64,000 nt of DNA from Clostridiales bacterium (GCA_015055745.1 SVHS01000002.1:1-64000); one strand, 5' to 3'; shown: positions 46,306 through 56,170, counted from the stretch's first letter. Numbers and translations are program-made. The notes: generated from the sequence alone by a model not told the origin.

Positions 46306-48045
46306 ATTGCCAAATTGAGAATTAAACAACTCGTAGTAAAATCCTTTCTTTTCCAAAAGTTCTTTATGATTTCCTTGCTCAATAATATTGCCTTTATTCA
46401 TCACTAAGATTGTATCAGCATTTACTATAGTAGACAATCTATGTGCCACAATAAAACAAGTGCGTCCTTCCATCATAATATTTAAAGCTTCTTGTATCTT
46501 CATCTCTGTACGAGTATCGATATTGCTAGTCGCTTCATCTAATATCATCATAGGCGGTTTGAGTAGCATTATCCTAGCTATACAAAGCAATTGTTTTTGT
46601 CCTGCACTAATATTATCCGCACGCTCTGTGATGATAGTATCATAACCTTTTGGCATCTTTTCTATAAATGCATGAGCATTAGCGAGTTTGCATGCCTCTA
46701 CTATCTCGTCCATGGTAGCATCAGGCTTTCCGTACGCTACATTATCTTTGATACTAGCGTTATATAACCAGCTTTCTTGAAGAACCATACCATAAAACTG
46801 TCTAAAAGATTTTCTCTTTACTTTCCTTATATCTCTGCCACTTACTTTTATACTGCCATCATTCACATCATAAAACCTCATAAGAAGATTGATGATAGTG
46901 CTTTTGCCACAACCTGTAGGTCCCACTATAGCCACACGCTGACCTTGTTTGACTTCTAAATTTAGATTTTCTATCAATTTAAACGCAGGGTCATAGCTAA
47001 ATCTTACATTTTTGATACTTACAGAGCCATCACATTTCTTCATATTTGGTAAACTACTATCATCTAGCTCATTTTCTTCTTTCAATAAGTCAAACACCCT
47101 ATTAGCACTAGCCACTGCCACATTAAGGTCTGCAAATATACTAGTAATATCATTAAACGGCTTTGTAAAATTATCTGTAAGGCTCAAGATTGTAGATATC
47201 TGACCTATCCTAATCATATTGTTTATTGCTAAGACTGATCCTACTACACCTACCACACCATACAAAAGACCATTTACCAATCTTGATGTTGGATTAGCCA
47301 TGCTAGCGTAAAAGATTGACTTCTCACTAGCGAAATACAATTCTTCGTTTATCTTGTCAAAATTTTCATTTGTATTAGTTTCATTATTAAAAGCTTTGAT
47401 GATTTTCATATTTGTAATCATCTCTTCCGAATAACCGCTAGCCATACCTTGTACATTGACTCGCTTTTGATACATTTTTTTACTTTTCTTAGTAATAATA
47501 AATGCTATAACCAATGATAAAGGAGCGATTACCGCCACCACTGCAGATAAAATCAAATTCATAGTGAGCATGATTATAAGCACGATTACTACTTGGAAGA
47601 TACCACAAACTATAGCTTTAAACCCCTCTATAAATCCATCTGTAATATTTTCCACATCTGATATCATTGTGTTCATAATATCTCCATGTGAGTGGTTGTC
47701 TACATATTTGATAGGCACAGAATTTAGCTTATTATAAAGACTATTTCTGATAGACTGACTGGTCTTATACGTAAGCAAATTCATACAATAGCTACCTAAC
47801 CAACTAAATATAGCCGCCGCCACTGTCAATACTCCTATTACTATCAAATATTTATATAATAAACTAAAATTTACATTATTTAACCCTATCAGCACATCTA
47901 TACTATATCCCGTAAAGATAGGAATAGACATATTTAGTCCTATAGCTACCAAATCAAAAACCACCGACAAAATAAACGCCATTCTATGTGGCTTAACATA
48001 AGTCATTAATTGAGATAATAATTTTTTATACCCCTTCTTTTTCAT
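46303..48045 (-). CDS. ABC exporter subunit (TM-NBD), canonical Walker B Glu
   Basis: Walker A VGPTGCGKST, ISAGQKQLLCIARIML, MMILDEATSNIDTRTE, six-TM N-terminus. Confidence 0.92.
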   Translation of the reverse strand: MKKKGYKKLLSQLMTYVKPHRMAFILSVVFDLVAIGLNMSIPIFTGYSIDVLIGLNNVNFSLLYKYLIVIGVLTVAAAIFSWLGSYCMNLLTYKTSQSIRNSLYNKLNSVPIKYVDNHSHGDIMNTMISDVENITDGFIEGFKAIVCGIFQVVIVLIIMLTMNLILSAVVAVIAPLSLVIAFIITKKSKKMYQKRVNVQGMASGYSEEMITNMKIIKAFNNETNTNENFDKINEELYFASEKSIFYASMANPTSRLVNGLLYGVVGVVGSVLAINNMIRIGQISTILSLTDNFTKPFNDITSIFADLNVAVASANRVFDLLKEENELDDSSLPNMKKCDGSVSIKNVRFSYDPAFKLIENLNLEVKQGQRVAIVGPTGCGKSTIINLLMRFYDVNDGSIKVSGRDIRKVKRKSFRQFYGMVLQESWLYNASIKDNVAYGKPDATMDEIVEACKLANAHAFIEKMPKGYDTIITERADNISAGQKQLLCIARIMLLKPPMMILDEATSNIDTRTEMKIQEALNIMMEGRTCFIVAHRLSTIVNADTILVMNKGNIIEQGNHKELLEKKGFYYELFNSQFGN

Positions 48046-48050
48046 AACCT

Positions 48051-49769
48051 CTATTTTGATTGTGATTCATATATTTCGCGATAAATATCACAATTCTTCA
48101 TCAACTCTGTATGTTTACCCATACCTACCACATCACCATTGTCTAATACTATTATAAGATCTGCATTTTTGATAGATGTAGCTCTCTGAGAAATCAATAC
48201 AAGTGTAGAATTAAGTTCTTTCAACGCTTTTCTTAGCTTTGAGTCAGTCAAAAAGTCTAACGCACTACTACTATCATCTAGTATAAGCAATTCTGGATTA
48301 TCTATCAACGCTCTAGCTATGGTGAGCCTTTGCATCTGACCACCGCTCACATTTTTACCACCAGCCATAATCTGATAATCTAGATCATTGTGCCACTCTG
48401 ACACAAACGACCATGCCTGACTGATTTTTAGAGCTTCGATAATCTCCGCATCAGTAGCCTTTTCGTTCCTTATCTTCATATTGTCTCTTAAGGTGCCACT
48501 AAATAAAGTACTCCTCTGCTGTACAATGCTTATCTCGTGACGAATTTGCTCAAGAGTGAAATCTTTGATATTTTTTCCTTTATACAAAATCTCACCACTA
48601 GTGACATCATAAAATCTAGTCATAAGACTCGCTATAGTAGTCTTTCCACTGCCAGTACCGCCGATGATACCAATCGTCTGATGCGGATAGATAGAGAATG
48701 ACAAATCTTTTATAAATGATTTTTCTTTATTATCTAGTGAATAGTTAAAGCAAACATTCTTAAACTCCATCAACGCATCATACTCTAGCTTATTCATCTT
48801 ATGTGCATTGTCTGCATTTTTGATAGTCGGCTCAGTCTTCAACACTTCATCTATCCTGTGGATACTGGCCGTAGTACGCACCAGCATAGCTATAATCTGA
48901 GATAACAATAATAACGAAATAGAAATAATAGTGACATAATCAATCAACGCAATAATATCACCCTGTGACATACCTCCTATATTTATTTGCCAGCCACCTA
49001 CAGCCAACAACGCTATGATAGACGCATTAATAATCAAGAAAATAACAGGGTCTAACAAAGCGGATATCTTGGCGACATTGATACTGGTTTTAGTATAATC
49101 TGCTGTGACATCTTCAAAACGTGCTTGCTCATCAGCTTGCTTATTAAACGCACGAATGACACGAGTACCTGATAGATTTTCTTTTGTCACTTTACTAATA
49201 TTATCTAGCTTGGCACGTATTTTCTTAAAATAAGGTGAAGTTTTTTTGGTGTAAATTACCAGCAAAACAATTAAAATCGGTATCAAAACCAAGAAAATCA
49301 ATGACATTTTGACATTAATTATTATACTGAGAGTAAATGCTCCTACTAGCAAAAAAGACACTCTCAACATTATTCTCATAAAAATATTTATTGCATTTTC
49401 GATTTGGTTTATATCGTTTGTAATTCGGTTGACCAATGAAGCAGTACCATATTTGTCCAGTTCCGCATGAGAGAATTTAGATACTTTTTTAAACACATCG
49501 GATCTCATAGATGCAGAAATACGAGTACAGGTGAGAGAAGCACACTTTTGTCCTATCACACTAAATACAAAGCCCAAAATGTTAGTCACCAAGATGATGA
49601 GTCCATATTTCACTATCGCAGAAGTATCTCCGAGTCTTACTCCCTCATCTATAATCTTAGCGACGAGGATAGGGTTAAATAGCTCTAAAAACGCTTCTAG
49701 CAATTTGAAAAACGGTCCAATTATCATGAACCACTTATGTTTTTTTATATACCCCATCAACATTTTCAT
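48051..49769 (-). CDS. ABC exporter subunit (TM-NBD), Walker B Asp variant; heterodimer partner
   Basis: IGGTGSGKTT, NVSGGQMQRLTIARAL, LLILDDSSSALD. Asp replaces the catalytic Glu, as in heterodimeric exporters. Confidence 0.92.
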   Translation of the reverse strand: MKMLMGYIKKHKWFMIIGPFFKLLEAFLELFNPILVAKIIDEGVRLGDTSAIVKYGLIILVTNILGFVFSVIGQKCASLTCTRISASMRSDVFKKVSKFSHAELDKYGTASLVNRITNDINQIENAINIFMRIMLRVSFLLVGAFTLSIIINVKMSLIFLVLIPILIVLLVIYTKKTSPYFKKIRAKLDNISKVTKENLSGTRVIRAFNKQADEQARFEDVTADYTKTSINVAKISALLDPVIFLIINASIIALLAVGGWQINIGGMSQGDIIALIDYVTIISISLLLLSQIIAMLVRTTASIHRIDEVLKTEPTIKNADNAHKMNKLEYDALMEFKNVCFNYSLDNKEKSFIKDLSFSIYPHQTIGIIGGTGSGKTTIASLMTRFYDVTSGEILYKGKNIKDFTLEQIRHEISIVQQRSTLFSGTLRDNMKIRNEKATDAEIIEALKISQAWSFVSEWHNDLDYQIMAGGKNVSGGQMQRLTIARALIDNPELLILDDSSSALDFLTDSKLRKALKELNSTLVLISQRATSIKNADLIIVLDNGDVVGMGKHTELMKNCDIYREIYESQSK

Positions 49770-49823
49770 TTTCTATAATTATAAACATTTCATTTTGTTT
49801 TTACAAACAATTAACAAAAATTT

Positions 49824-49849
49824 TAAAAAAATATCTCTAGAAGAGATAC
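49824..49849 (-). terminator. Terminator after the DAGK-like gene
   Basis: Minus strand TATCTCT-TCT-AGAGATA followed by a T run. Confidence 0.75.
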
Positions 49850-50721
49850 TATTTTTTCTTATACAATTTCAATGCTCCTTCAAGGACAATGATTTCTAAT
49901 GATTCAAAATTGTGTATCGTGCCGTCCAAGATCGCTTTGATTTTCTTATCCGGATTGGTGATTTTGAGATTGTCCAGCCAGTACTGTCTAGTCTCATCAT
50001 CATATATATGTTCGCCTTTATTGAAGAGCTTGATATACTTTTTCTTTCCCTGCTTATTTGACACTACAGAATAATTTACATTAAATAATCCATCTTTCAC
50101 ATTTGACAATGGACTCACAGGTTTCCCTTTACTGAACCCTCCATTTGCTATCACCATTTCAAAGACGCGCTCTTTCCTTGTCTTAGTATTTTTACTCTCT
50201 AGACTAAGCTCGACTCCGCCAAAATTATCACCATATTTCGCCGCAGCAATCTTCTCAGAAATAATATTTTTTATCTTATATTGATTATATGCAGAGAGTA
50301 TCTCCACAGACGCACCTATCAAGACATTATTTAATACTGGCATATTATTGACACACAGCAAATCTACCGTCTCTATATGTTTTGTCATAATATCTTTTAT
50401 TGCTTGTACAGGATTGTTGCTCAAGCCCAAAAACAAAGCAAAATCATCTTGTTTTTTGACAGGTACAATACCCAGCTTGATCTTGTTCATATCTTTGATG
50501 CTATTTAAAAACTTGCTGACTACCACATCATCGCCTACTACGATAAAATCGCTCTCTCCAAAAGATAATAATTCTTTTACCGTCTCAGATATACTATCAA
50601 AAGTCTCTGAAAAATATACAGAGTATTCTGCCTCGATACTCTTTAAATATTTCACTATCTTTTTAGTATATCTTTCTCCATGCGGATCATAAGCTTTTGG
50701 CGCCACTATAATATTTAACAT
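49849..50721 (-). CDS. Diacylglycerol kinase catalytic-domain family protein with altered active-site motifs
   Basis: MLNIIVAPKAYDPHGERYTKKIVKYLK...SDFIVVGDDVVVSKFLN...KLGIVPVKKQDDFALFLGL...VDLLCVNNMPVLNNVLIGASVEILSAYN...FEMVIANGGFSKGKPVSPLSNVKDGLFNV fits the DagK/YegS fold order. Confidence 0.78.
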   Translation of the reverse strand: MLNIIVAPKAYDPHGERYTKKIVKYLKSIEAEYSVYFSETFDSISETVKELLSFGESDFIVVGDDVVVSKFLNSIKDMNKIKLGIVPVKKQDDFALFLGLSNNPVQAIKDIMTKHIETVDLLCVNNMPVLNNVLIGASVEILSAYNQYKIKNIISEKIAAAKYGDNFGGVELSLESKNTKTRKERVFEMVIANGGFSKGKPVSPLSNVKDGLFNVNYSVVSNKQGKKKYIKLFNKGEHIYDDETRQYWLDNLKITNPDKKIKAILDGTIHNFESLEIIVLEGALKLYKKK

Positions 50722-50902
50722 ACTTCTATTATAACCAAATTATAAAAAAATGCAATTATTTATTTCCAAAATTTACAATTATCTTCTAACAATTAGTCTT
50801 ATCAAAATCCACATAAAAATTTTATTTTTCTAAAATAAAAAAATATTTAAAAATTATTTGACTTTATTCGACTAATTTATTATTCTATTTTTAGGTGGCA
50901 GT

Positions 50903-51505
50903 TTGAAAAAATATAATCAAATGAATTCTAATTGGTTGTTGTGGGGGATCATTTTACCAATCCTAGTGTTTTTCGTATCGATGAATACTGTATTTAGCTA
51001 CTTTACAGCATCTGTAGGAGAGCAACGCAGCTCTATATCTACTGGTATCATCAGGATAGGCTTTAGCGACGATACTAAAACAAACAATGTATTGGTTAGT
51101 TCCTCATCAGCTGAAGATATCACATATATCGTACCAGGAGACACTTTAGCATTTAGTGGGTCAGTAGTCAATACTGGAAATGCTGGTATATATGTGATAC
51201 TACGTCTCAATATTTCATTGACCAAAACCAATGGTACTGAAAATATCAAAAAATATTATACATATGTAAATTCTACTCTTACCGAAATACCAGCTACAGG
51301 ATATACTCAAAAAGCCTTTGTCTTAGCTACAGAGAATGCGAAGCAAGATATTTTGATAGAGTATTCATTTGCAGACAGTTTTGGTGATGAATATAAAAAT
51401 GCGACAGGTTCATATGATTTGACAGCATATGCTGTACAGACAGCTAATATATCTGATACAGAGGCGACTTCTCTGCTCATGACCAAAGCAACAGCAAATT
51501 CTTAA
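50903..51505 (+). CDS. SipW-type substrate, TasA/camelysin-like (TTG start)
   Basis: MKKYNQMNSNWLLWGIILPILVFFVSMNTVFSYFTASVGEQRSSISTGIIRIGFSDD. TTG start preceded by TAGGTGGC. Confidence 0.65.
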   Translation: MKKYNQMNSNWLLWGIILPILVFFVSMNTVFSYFTASVGEQRSSISTGIIRIGFSDDTKTNNVLVSSSSAEDITYIVPGDTLAFSGSVVNTGNAGIYVILRLNISLTKTNGTENIKKYYTYVNSTLTEIPATGYTQKAFVLATENAKQDILIEYSFADSFGDEYKNATGSYDLTAYAVQTANISDTEATSLLMTKATANS

Positions 51506-51518
51506 TCAAAGGAATTTT

Positions 51519-52792
51519 ATGGAATATATAATATTAGGAAGTATATTTGGCGTGGTGTGGCTTATTACCACGATTACTTTTGTCGTGCTATACAAGAAAA
51601 AACAGCCTACTATCCATGACGACAGCTCTATCAAACAAGTAGTAGCTAATCAAAAAGAACAAAATATTTTACTAAATAATATGCTAATGCAGGCTTTGAA
51701 AAATAGCGAAGTGTCGACCCAAAACACTATCAACAATTTGACAGTCCTCCAAAAGCAAGAATTTGAATCTATATCAAAACGTGTAGATGAGCTCACCATT
51801 AGAAATGAACAACGCATCGAAAAGCTTACTTTCGACGTCAGCCTATCTCTAAACAATATCCGTCAAGAAAACGAAAAAGCTCTAGAGAAAATGCGTGAGA
51901 CTGTAGATGAAAAGCTAAATTCTTCTCTATCTCAGCGCCTAAACGATAGCTTTAGCAAGATACAGCAAAGTCTCGAAAGTGTAAACTTGGGTATCGGTGA
52001 GATGCGAAATCTCGCCAATGGTGTAGGTGATATCAAAAAGTATTATCCAATGTAAAAATACGTGGTGGTTGGGGAGAAGTCATGCTCTCCACCCTACTTG
52101 AGCAAATGCTAGCACCAAATCAATACTTATCACAAGTCCAAGTCAAGAAAAACAGTAAAGAGCGTGTCGACTTTGTAGTCATTATGCCTGGAAAAGATGG
52201 TCATGAAGTATATTTGCCTATTGACAGCAAGTTTCCACTTGAAGATTACAACAAACTCATCGAAGCCAGTGAATCTTTGGATAAGGACATCATTGAAAAG
52301 TCTCAAAAGCAACTCATGAAACGCATCAAAGAAGAAGCCAAGTCAATCAAAGAAAAGTACATCAATGTACCTGAGACGACCGATTTTGCAGTAATGTTTT
52401 TACCTATAGAAGGGCTATATGCTGAGGTCGTGAGAGATATAGAGCTCATGGATACATTGCAAAATCAATACAAGATAGTCGTTTGCGGACCTACCACTCT
52501 CGCAGCTTTATTAAATAGTCTACAATTAGGTTTTAAGACTCTATACATAGAAAAACGAAGTAGTGAATTGTGGCAAGTATTATCTACTTTCAAGCAAGAA
52601 TTTGAAAAATTTGTCCAGCTATTACTCAAGACTCAAAACAAACTCGGAGAAGCAAATTCTACTATTGAGCTCGCTACAAAATCTTCTAAAAAGATAGCTA
52701 AAAAATTGGGAGATGTGTCTCAAGTGGTCGGCATAGAATACAATGAAGGTGACGACGACAATGATAGCGACAGTTTACCAAATATTGAATAA
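51519..52792 (+). pseudogene. rmuC: rmuC (DNA recombination protein RmuC) split by a -1 frame change
   Basis: ORF1 51519-52055 ends ...RLNDSFSKIQQSLESVNLGIGEMRNLANGVGDIKKYYPM*. The -1 frame from CAAAAAG (52034-52040) reads KKVLSNVKIRGGWGEVMLSTLLEQMLAPNQY..., joining ORF2 (listed at 52082-52792) and restoring the canonical RmuC core. Confidence 0.88.
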
Positions 52793-52825
52793 AATAATTT
52801 CGACAAAATTACACATAATACGCAC

Positions 52826-54124
52826 ATGAAAAAATTGGTCATGCTGTGTCTCGTATGTGTAATTTTTATATTGTCCGCAAATATTGGTGTGGTATATGCT
52901 CTGGAAAATGAGAAATTAGAGTTCAATTATAACGGACGCGTTTTTACATACAATTTGACCGAAAATATAAAGTCCAGTTCAGTTTTTGATATAGATTATG
53001 AGATAAATAAATACGATAGATTTTCGTCCCATGAGGATAGAAAAATTTTGCTAAAGAAAATGTTATCCATCGGAATAGATAAATCTATAGCGATAGAATA
53101 CCTCTTTCCAAATATCACCAATCTCATATCTAAGATAGAAAAAAACATATATATCCAGCCCCAAAATGCCAGCATGAAAATCAATACAAATAGTGAAAAA
53201 GTTTTCCACATAAAAAACGAAGTAGTAGGCATCATATTGGATAAAGATAAGCTTCTAGACACCATATGTAATCATTATTTATCTGATAAAAATTTAAATT
53301 TCAATATCCCTATCAAAAAAATTTCACCTAAAATACTATCTTCAGATTTTTCAAGAAATACACATCTTAGAGCAGATTTTTCCACAAATATATCCTCATC
53401 TAGCTCAGATAGAAAACATAATATTAAAAACGCACTAAATAGCCTAAACAATGTGGAAATCTTGCCTGGAAATACTTTTTCTTTCAACCAAATAGTAGGT
53501 AGACGAACAGCAGAAAATGGTTATCGTGAAGCAAAGATCATTGTAAACAATGAGTTTGTGGACGGATTGGGCGGAGGCGTATGCCAAGTCTCTACCACAC
53601 TATACAATACAGCTCTACTTAGCGGCATGGAAATCATCGAAGCCAACAAACACAGCAAACAAATAAGCTATGTAAAATATGGATTTGACGCCATGGTAAA
53701 TTTTGGCAGTAGCGACTTGAAATTTCGAAACAACACTAGCGAAAAAATCACCATTATTACGAATTACTCTCAAGATACTGCACGCATTAGGATATTTGGT
53801 GCCAGCTTGGACAATGTTCAATACAAACTCAAAAACAACATCATCAATCTCACCGAACCAGAGGAAGAAATCCTTTACGACAAAAAACAAGAATACTTAG
53901 ATAAAGTCGTATATGACGATGAATTCTTTTATCTTAATAGAGGAAATATCGGTATGGAAGTCCACTCATACCGTGAAAAATATGTAAACGGAATGCTCTC
54001 CGAGACCCAATTACTCAGAAAAGATAAATACACCGTACAAAATACAGTCAAGATTTATGGCACAAAAAAACGCACAGATTCATCTGTGCATTTTTCTAAA
54101 CCTTTTCACTCATTGGATATATAA
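52826..54124 (+). CDS. VanW-like family exported protein
   Basis: LNNVEILPGNTFSFNQIVGRRTAENGYREAKIIVNNEFVDGLGGGVCQVSTTLYNTALLSGMEIIEANKHSKQISYVKYGFDAMV is typical VanW. N-terminal signal peptide. Confidence 0.92.
   Translation: MKKLVMLCLVCVIFILSANIGVVYALENEKLEFNYNGRVFTYNLTENIKSSSVFDIDYEINKYDRFSSHEDRKILLKKMLSIGIDKSIAIEYLFPNITNLISKIEKNIYIQPQNASMKINTNSEKVFHIKNEVVGIILDKDKLLDTICNHYLSDKNLNFNIPIKKISPKILSSDFSRNTHLRADFSTNISSSSSDRKHNIKNALNSLNNVEILPGNTFSFNQIVGRRTAENGYREAKIIVNNEFVDGLGGGVCQVSTTLYNTALLSGMEIIEANKHSKQISYVKYGFDAMVNFGSSDLKFRNNTSEKITIITNYSQDTARIRIFGASLDNVQYKLKNNIINLTEPEEEILYDKKQEYLDKVVYDDEFFYLNRGNIGMEVHSYREKYVNGMLSETQLLRKDKYTVQNTVKIYGTKKRTDSSVHFSKPFHSLDI
54072..54096. terminator. Bidirectional hairpin terminator within the 3' end of the VanW-like CDS
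   Basis: GCACAGA-TTCA-TCTGTGC flanked by T runs on both strands. It serves the convergent minus-strand gene ending at 54096. Confidence 0.78.
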
Positions 54125-55166
54125 TACTAGCATATGTAGTCAGATTTTTAGTGGCCTTGTAGGTATCCACAGCCGTATCTGGCACATATATTTTTAATCC
54201 ATTTTGCACATGTTGAGAAGCTATCAAATTAGCGCCTATAGTAGGAGGAGTCTCACTTTCAAATGTGAGCGTTTTCATATAAAAGTTTTCCATCGGCTCA
54301 GTACTGTCTGCGCCAAATGCTTTAGAATTTAGTGCCGTGATCGTAGCAGGGACAGTTATATTATGAAAGCTACCATTATAATTGAAGCTAGCACCAAAAA
54401 TCGTAGCTGTGGCTGGCGGTGTAAAATCACAGTCAAATGCGCAATAGTAAAATCCAAGCGCAGGTAATGTTCCCGTAATAGACGGCATAGACAAATTTGT
54501 AATAACCTTTCTACTATCATTGTAAAAACACTGTGTATTTAGCGTAATCAAATTTTTAGGTAAGCCTATAGATGTACCATCTTTTAGATTGTTTGCAAAT
54601 GTTCTTTGCATAATTGTCTCAATACTATCAGGTAAGCAAGAAAAGTCTATACCACTATTCATTGTATTACTAAAAGCATAATTTTTTATATTTTTTATAT
54701 TTTTCAGATCATTAAAATTTGTAAATACAAAATTGTCACAGTCAGCAAACGCATATTCCAAGATATCTTCTACCTCATCATTAAATGTTATATATACTGT
54801 ATTTTTACATTTATTAAAAAGATAGTTTCTGACCTGAGTCTTACCAGCTGGTAAAGTATAATATATCTTTTCTGTCTCAGTAGCCACTTCTGGTGTAAAC
54901 ATAAACAATCTCTGATAAAATTCAGTCGGGTCTTGAAATGTACCAGTCTTCAGTATACTATTACCTGCATAAAAAGTTTTACCCTCTAGGACATTCTCCT
55001 CAGTAGCCGTAGCTAGTGTCATGTTTGGTGCTTGTATAGTATTTATACCAGCAGTGATTTCGCTCGGTGACGGATTTGTGTGGGCGACCTCCACCGTGCC
55101 ACCCTTACTTTCTATCAATGACCTTTGAGTCAAAAGCTCTTGCTTTAATGCTTCTAAACTACTCAT
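54096..55166 (-). CDS. LRR_5/BspA-like repeat protein with a phage-tail-type N-terminus
   Basis: MSSLEALKQELLTQRSLIESKGGTVEVAHTNPSPSEITAGINTI is the N-terminal pattern common in phage tail-associated proteins. It is followed by LRR_5-like repeats. No signal peptide. Confidence 0.7.
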   Translation of the reverse strand: MSSLEALKQELLTQRSLIESKGGTVEVAHTNPSPSEITAGINTIQAPNMTLATATEENVLEGKTFYAGNSILKTGTFQDPTEFYQRLFMFTPEVATETEKIYYTLPAGKTQVRNYLFNKCKNTVYITFNDEVEDILEYAFADCDNFVFTNFNDLKNIKNIKNYAFSNTMNSGIDFSCLPDSIETIMQRTFANNLKDGTSIGLPKNLITLNTQCFYNDSRKVITNLSMPSITGTLPALGFYYCAFDCDFTPPATATIFGASFNYNGSFHNITVPATITALNSKAFGADSTEPMENFYMKTLTFESETPPTIGANLIASQHVQNGLKIYVPDTAVDTYKATKNLTTYASIIYPMSEKV

Positions 55167-55329
55167 AATTTCCCTCCATGATTAGCTGGATATCTTCTTC
55201 TAAAATATATCCTCCCTTTAATATAAAATCCAATTCATTATCTATCTTTAGTAGTTTATAATATTTTTCTATTCTCTTTTCTAAGTCGGAAATTTTTTTC
55301 ATAGCTATATCTAAAACTTCTTCATTCAT
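55159..55329 (-). CDS. 56-aa small protein, possibly XkdX-like, translationally coupled to the LRR gene
   Basis: Not in the ORF track (<60 aa). MNEEVLDIAMKKISDLEKRIEKYYKLLKIDNELDFILKGGYILEEDIQLIMEGNYE*. Strong RBS AGGAGAAGAT. Overlaps the next start as ATGAGTAG. Confidence 0.65.
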   Translation of the reverse strand: MNEEVLDIAMKKISDLEKRIEKYYKLLKIDNELDFILKGGYILEEDIQLIMEGNYE

Positions 55330-55402
55330 ATCTTCTCCTGCTGTAATTTTATATTTTTTTTAAATTATCTATCTAAAACATGTCAAAAAACGGATAAAAT
55401 TG

Positions 55403-55431
55403 TTTACAATTTATTAAAAATTTTATATAAT
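55403..55431 (+). promoter_or_regulatory. SigA-type promoter of the 55448 gene
   Basis: TTTACA-N17-TATAAT. The -10 overlaps the ORF-track ATG at 55430, so the real start must be downstream. Confidence 0.7.
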
Positions 55432-55447
55432 GATATTGGAGAAGTTT

Positions 55448-55990
55448 ATGAATAAGAATCTTAAGTTAAGTTACATTTTATTTCTTTCATTCTTCGCTAT
55501 CATCATAGCTTGGAATACTTTAGCGTCATTTTTTAGAGGTGTGGGTGTCAATTATGTGGCCTTATTAGCTATCACTTTGACATTACTAATATTGATCCTC
55601 ACTGACAGCGAATTGTTTGATAGGACAAAAGATTTATTTATCACCGTGGTAGTATTTACAGCCCTAGAGTTCTTTATCTATATGATATTTGAGTTTGGTA
55701 TCGGAGACTATAAGACTTGGGAAGTATTTGTAGGATTTCAGATCGCATTCTCAGTGTTCGCTATATTGTTCTTAGGCTACACTATCTTTAGGCTTATCAT
55801 GGAAATAAAAGATAAAAAAATACGATTTGTAGAGTTTTTATTAGGTAGCGACAAAATCACTTACAAAGAGAAAAAAGCAAAAGAACTCACAAATGGTTCA
55901 CTAGAAGAAAAACCAAATAAAATGCCACACGAAGAGACTGAGAAAGAAGACACTGTAGTCATCGTAGACACAGACTCAGCAGAAGAGTAG
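55448..55990 (+). CDS. Multi-TM membrane protein with acidic cytoplasmic tail, unknown function
   Basis: Start MNKNLKLSYILFLSFFAI at 55448 has RBS TTGGAGAAG. Several hydrophobic helices and a Glu-rich C-terminus. Confidence 0.8.
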   Translation: MNKNLKLSYILFLSFFAIIIAWNTLASFFRGVGVNYVALLAITLTLLILILTDSELFDRTKDLFITVVVFTALEFFIYMIFEFGIGDYKTWEVFVGFQIAFSVFAILFLGYTIFRLIMEIKDKKIRFVEFLLGSDKITYKEKKAKELTNGSLEEKPNKMPHEETEKEDTVVIVDTDSAEE

Positions 55991-56015
55991 AAAAAAGATT
56001 GCATTAGTCACTGAA

Positions 56016-56037
56016 TTTTGAAACTAGTGTAATAATT
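56016..56037. repeat. Left terminal inverted repeat of the cassette
   Basis: TTTTGAAACTAGTGTAATAATTAAG versus right-end reverse complement TTTTGAAACTAGTGAAATAAAATTAAG. Confidence 0.75.
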
Positions 56038-56038
56038 A

Positions 56039-56072
56039 AGAGAATTAGAAAAATATCTAGTTCTCTTTTTTA
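56039..56072 (+). terminator. Inward-facing terminator at the left end of the cassette
   Basis: AGAGAATTAGA-AAAATA-TCTAGTTCTCT (one G-U pair) followed by TTTTTTATT. Confidence 0.82.
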
Positions 56073-56170
56073 TTGGTTATTTTATGCCGTGAAAGGTACT
56101 TGACAAGAGAAGAAATGAAAAAACACAATATCAAAAGGCAGAGAAACACAAAAGGAGAAGTCATAAGCAT
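56057..56170 (-). CDS. Possible 37-aa hydrophobic peptide (speculative)
   Basis: Minus strand ORF MLMTSPFVFLCLLILCFFISSLVKYLSRHKITNKKEN*: one TM-like segment plus a basic tail. Weak SD; embedded in a nested hairpin. Confidence 0.25.
   Translation of the reverse strand: MLMTSPFVFLCLLILCFFISSLVKYLSRHKITNKKEN

Noticed and set aside
46303-49769. Asp in place of the Walker B Glu in one ABC subunit
   Set aside because: Normal degenerate site of heterodimeric ABC exporters; not an anomaly.
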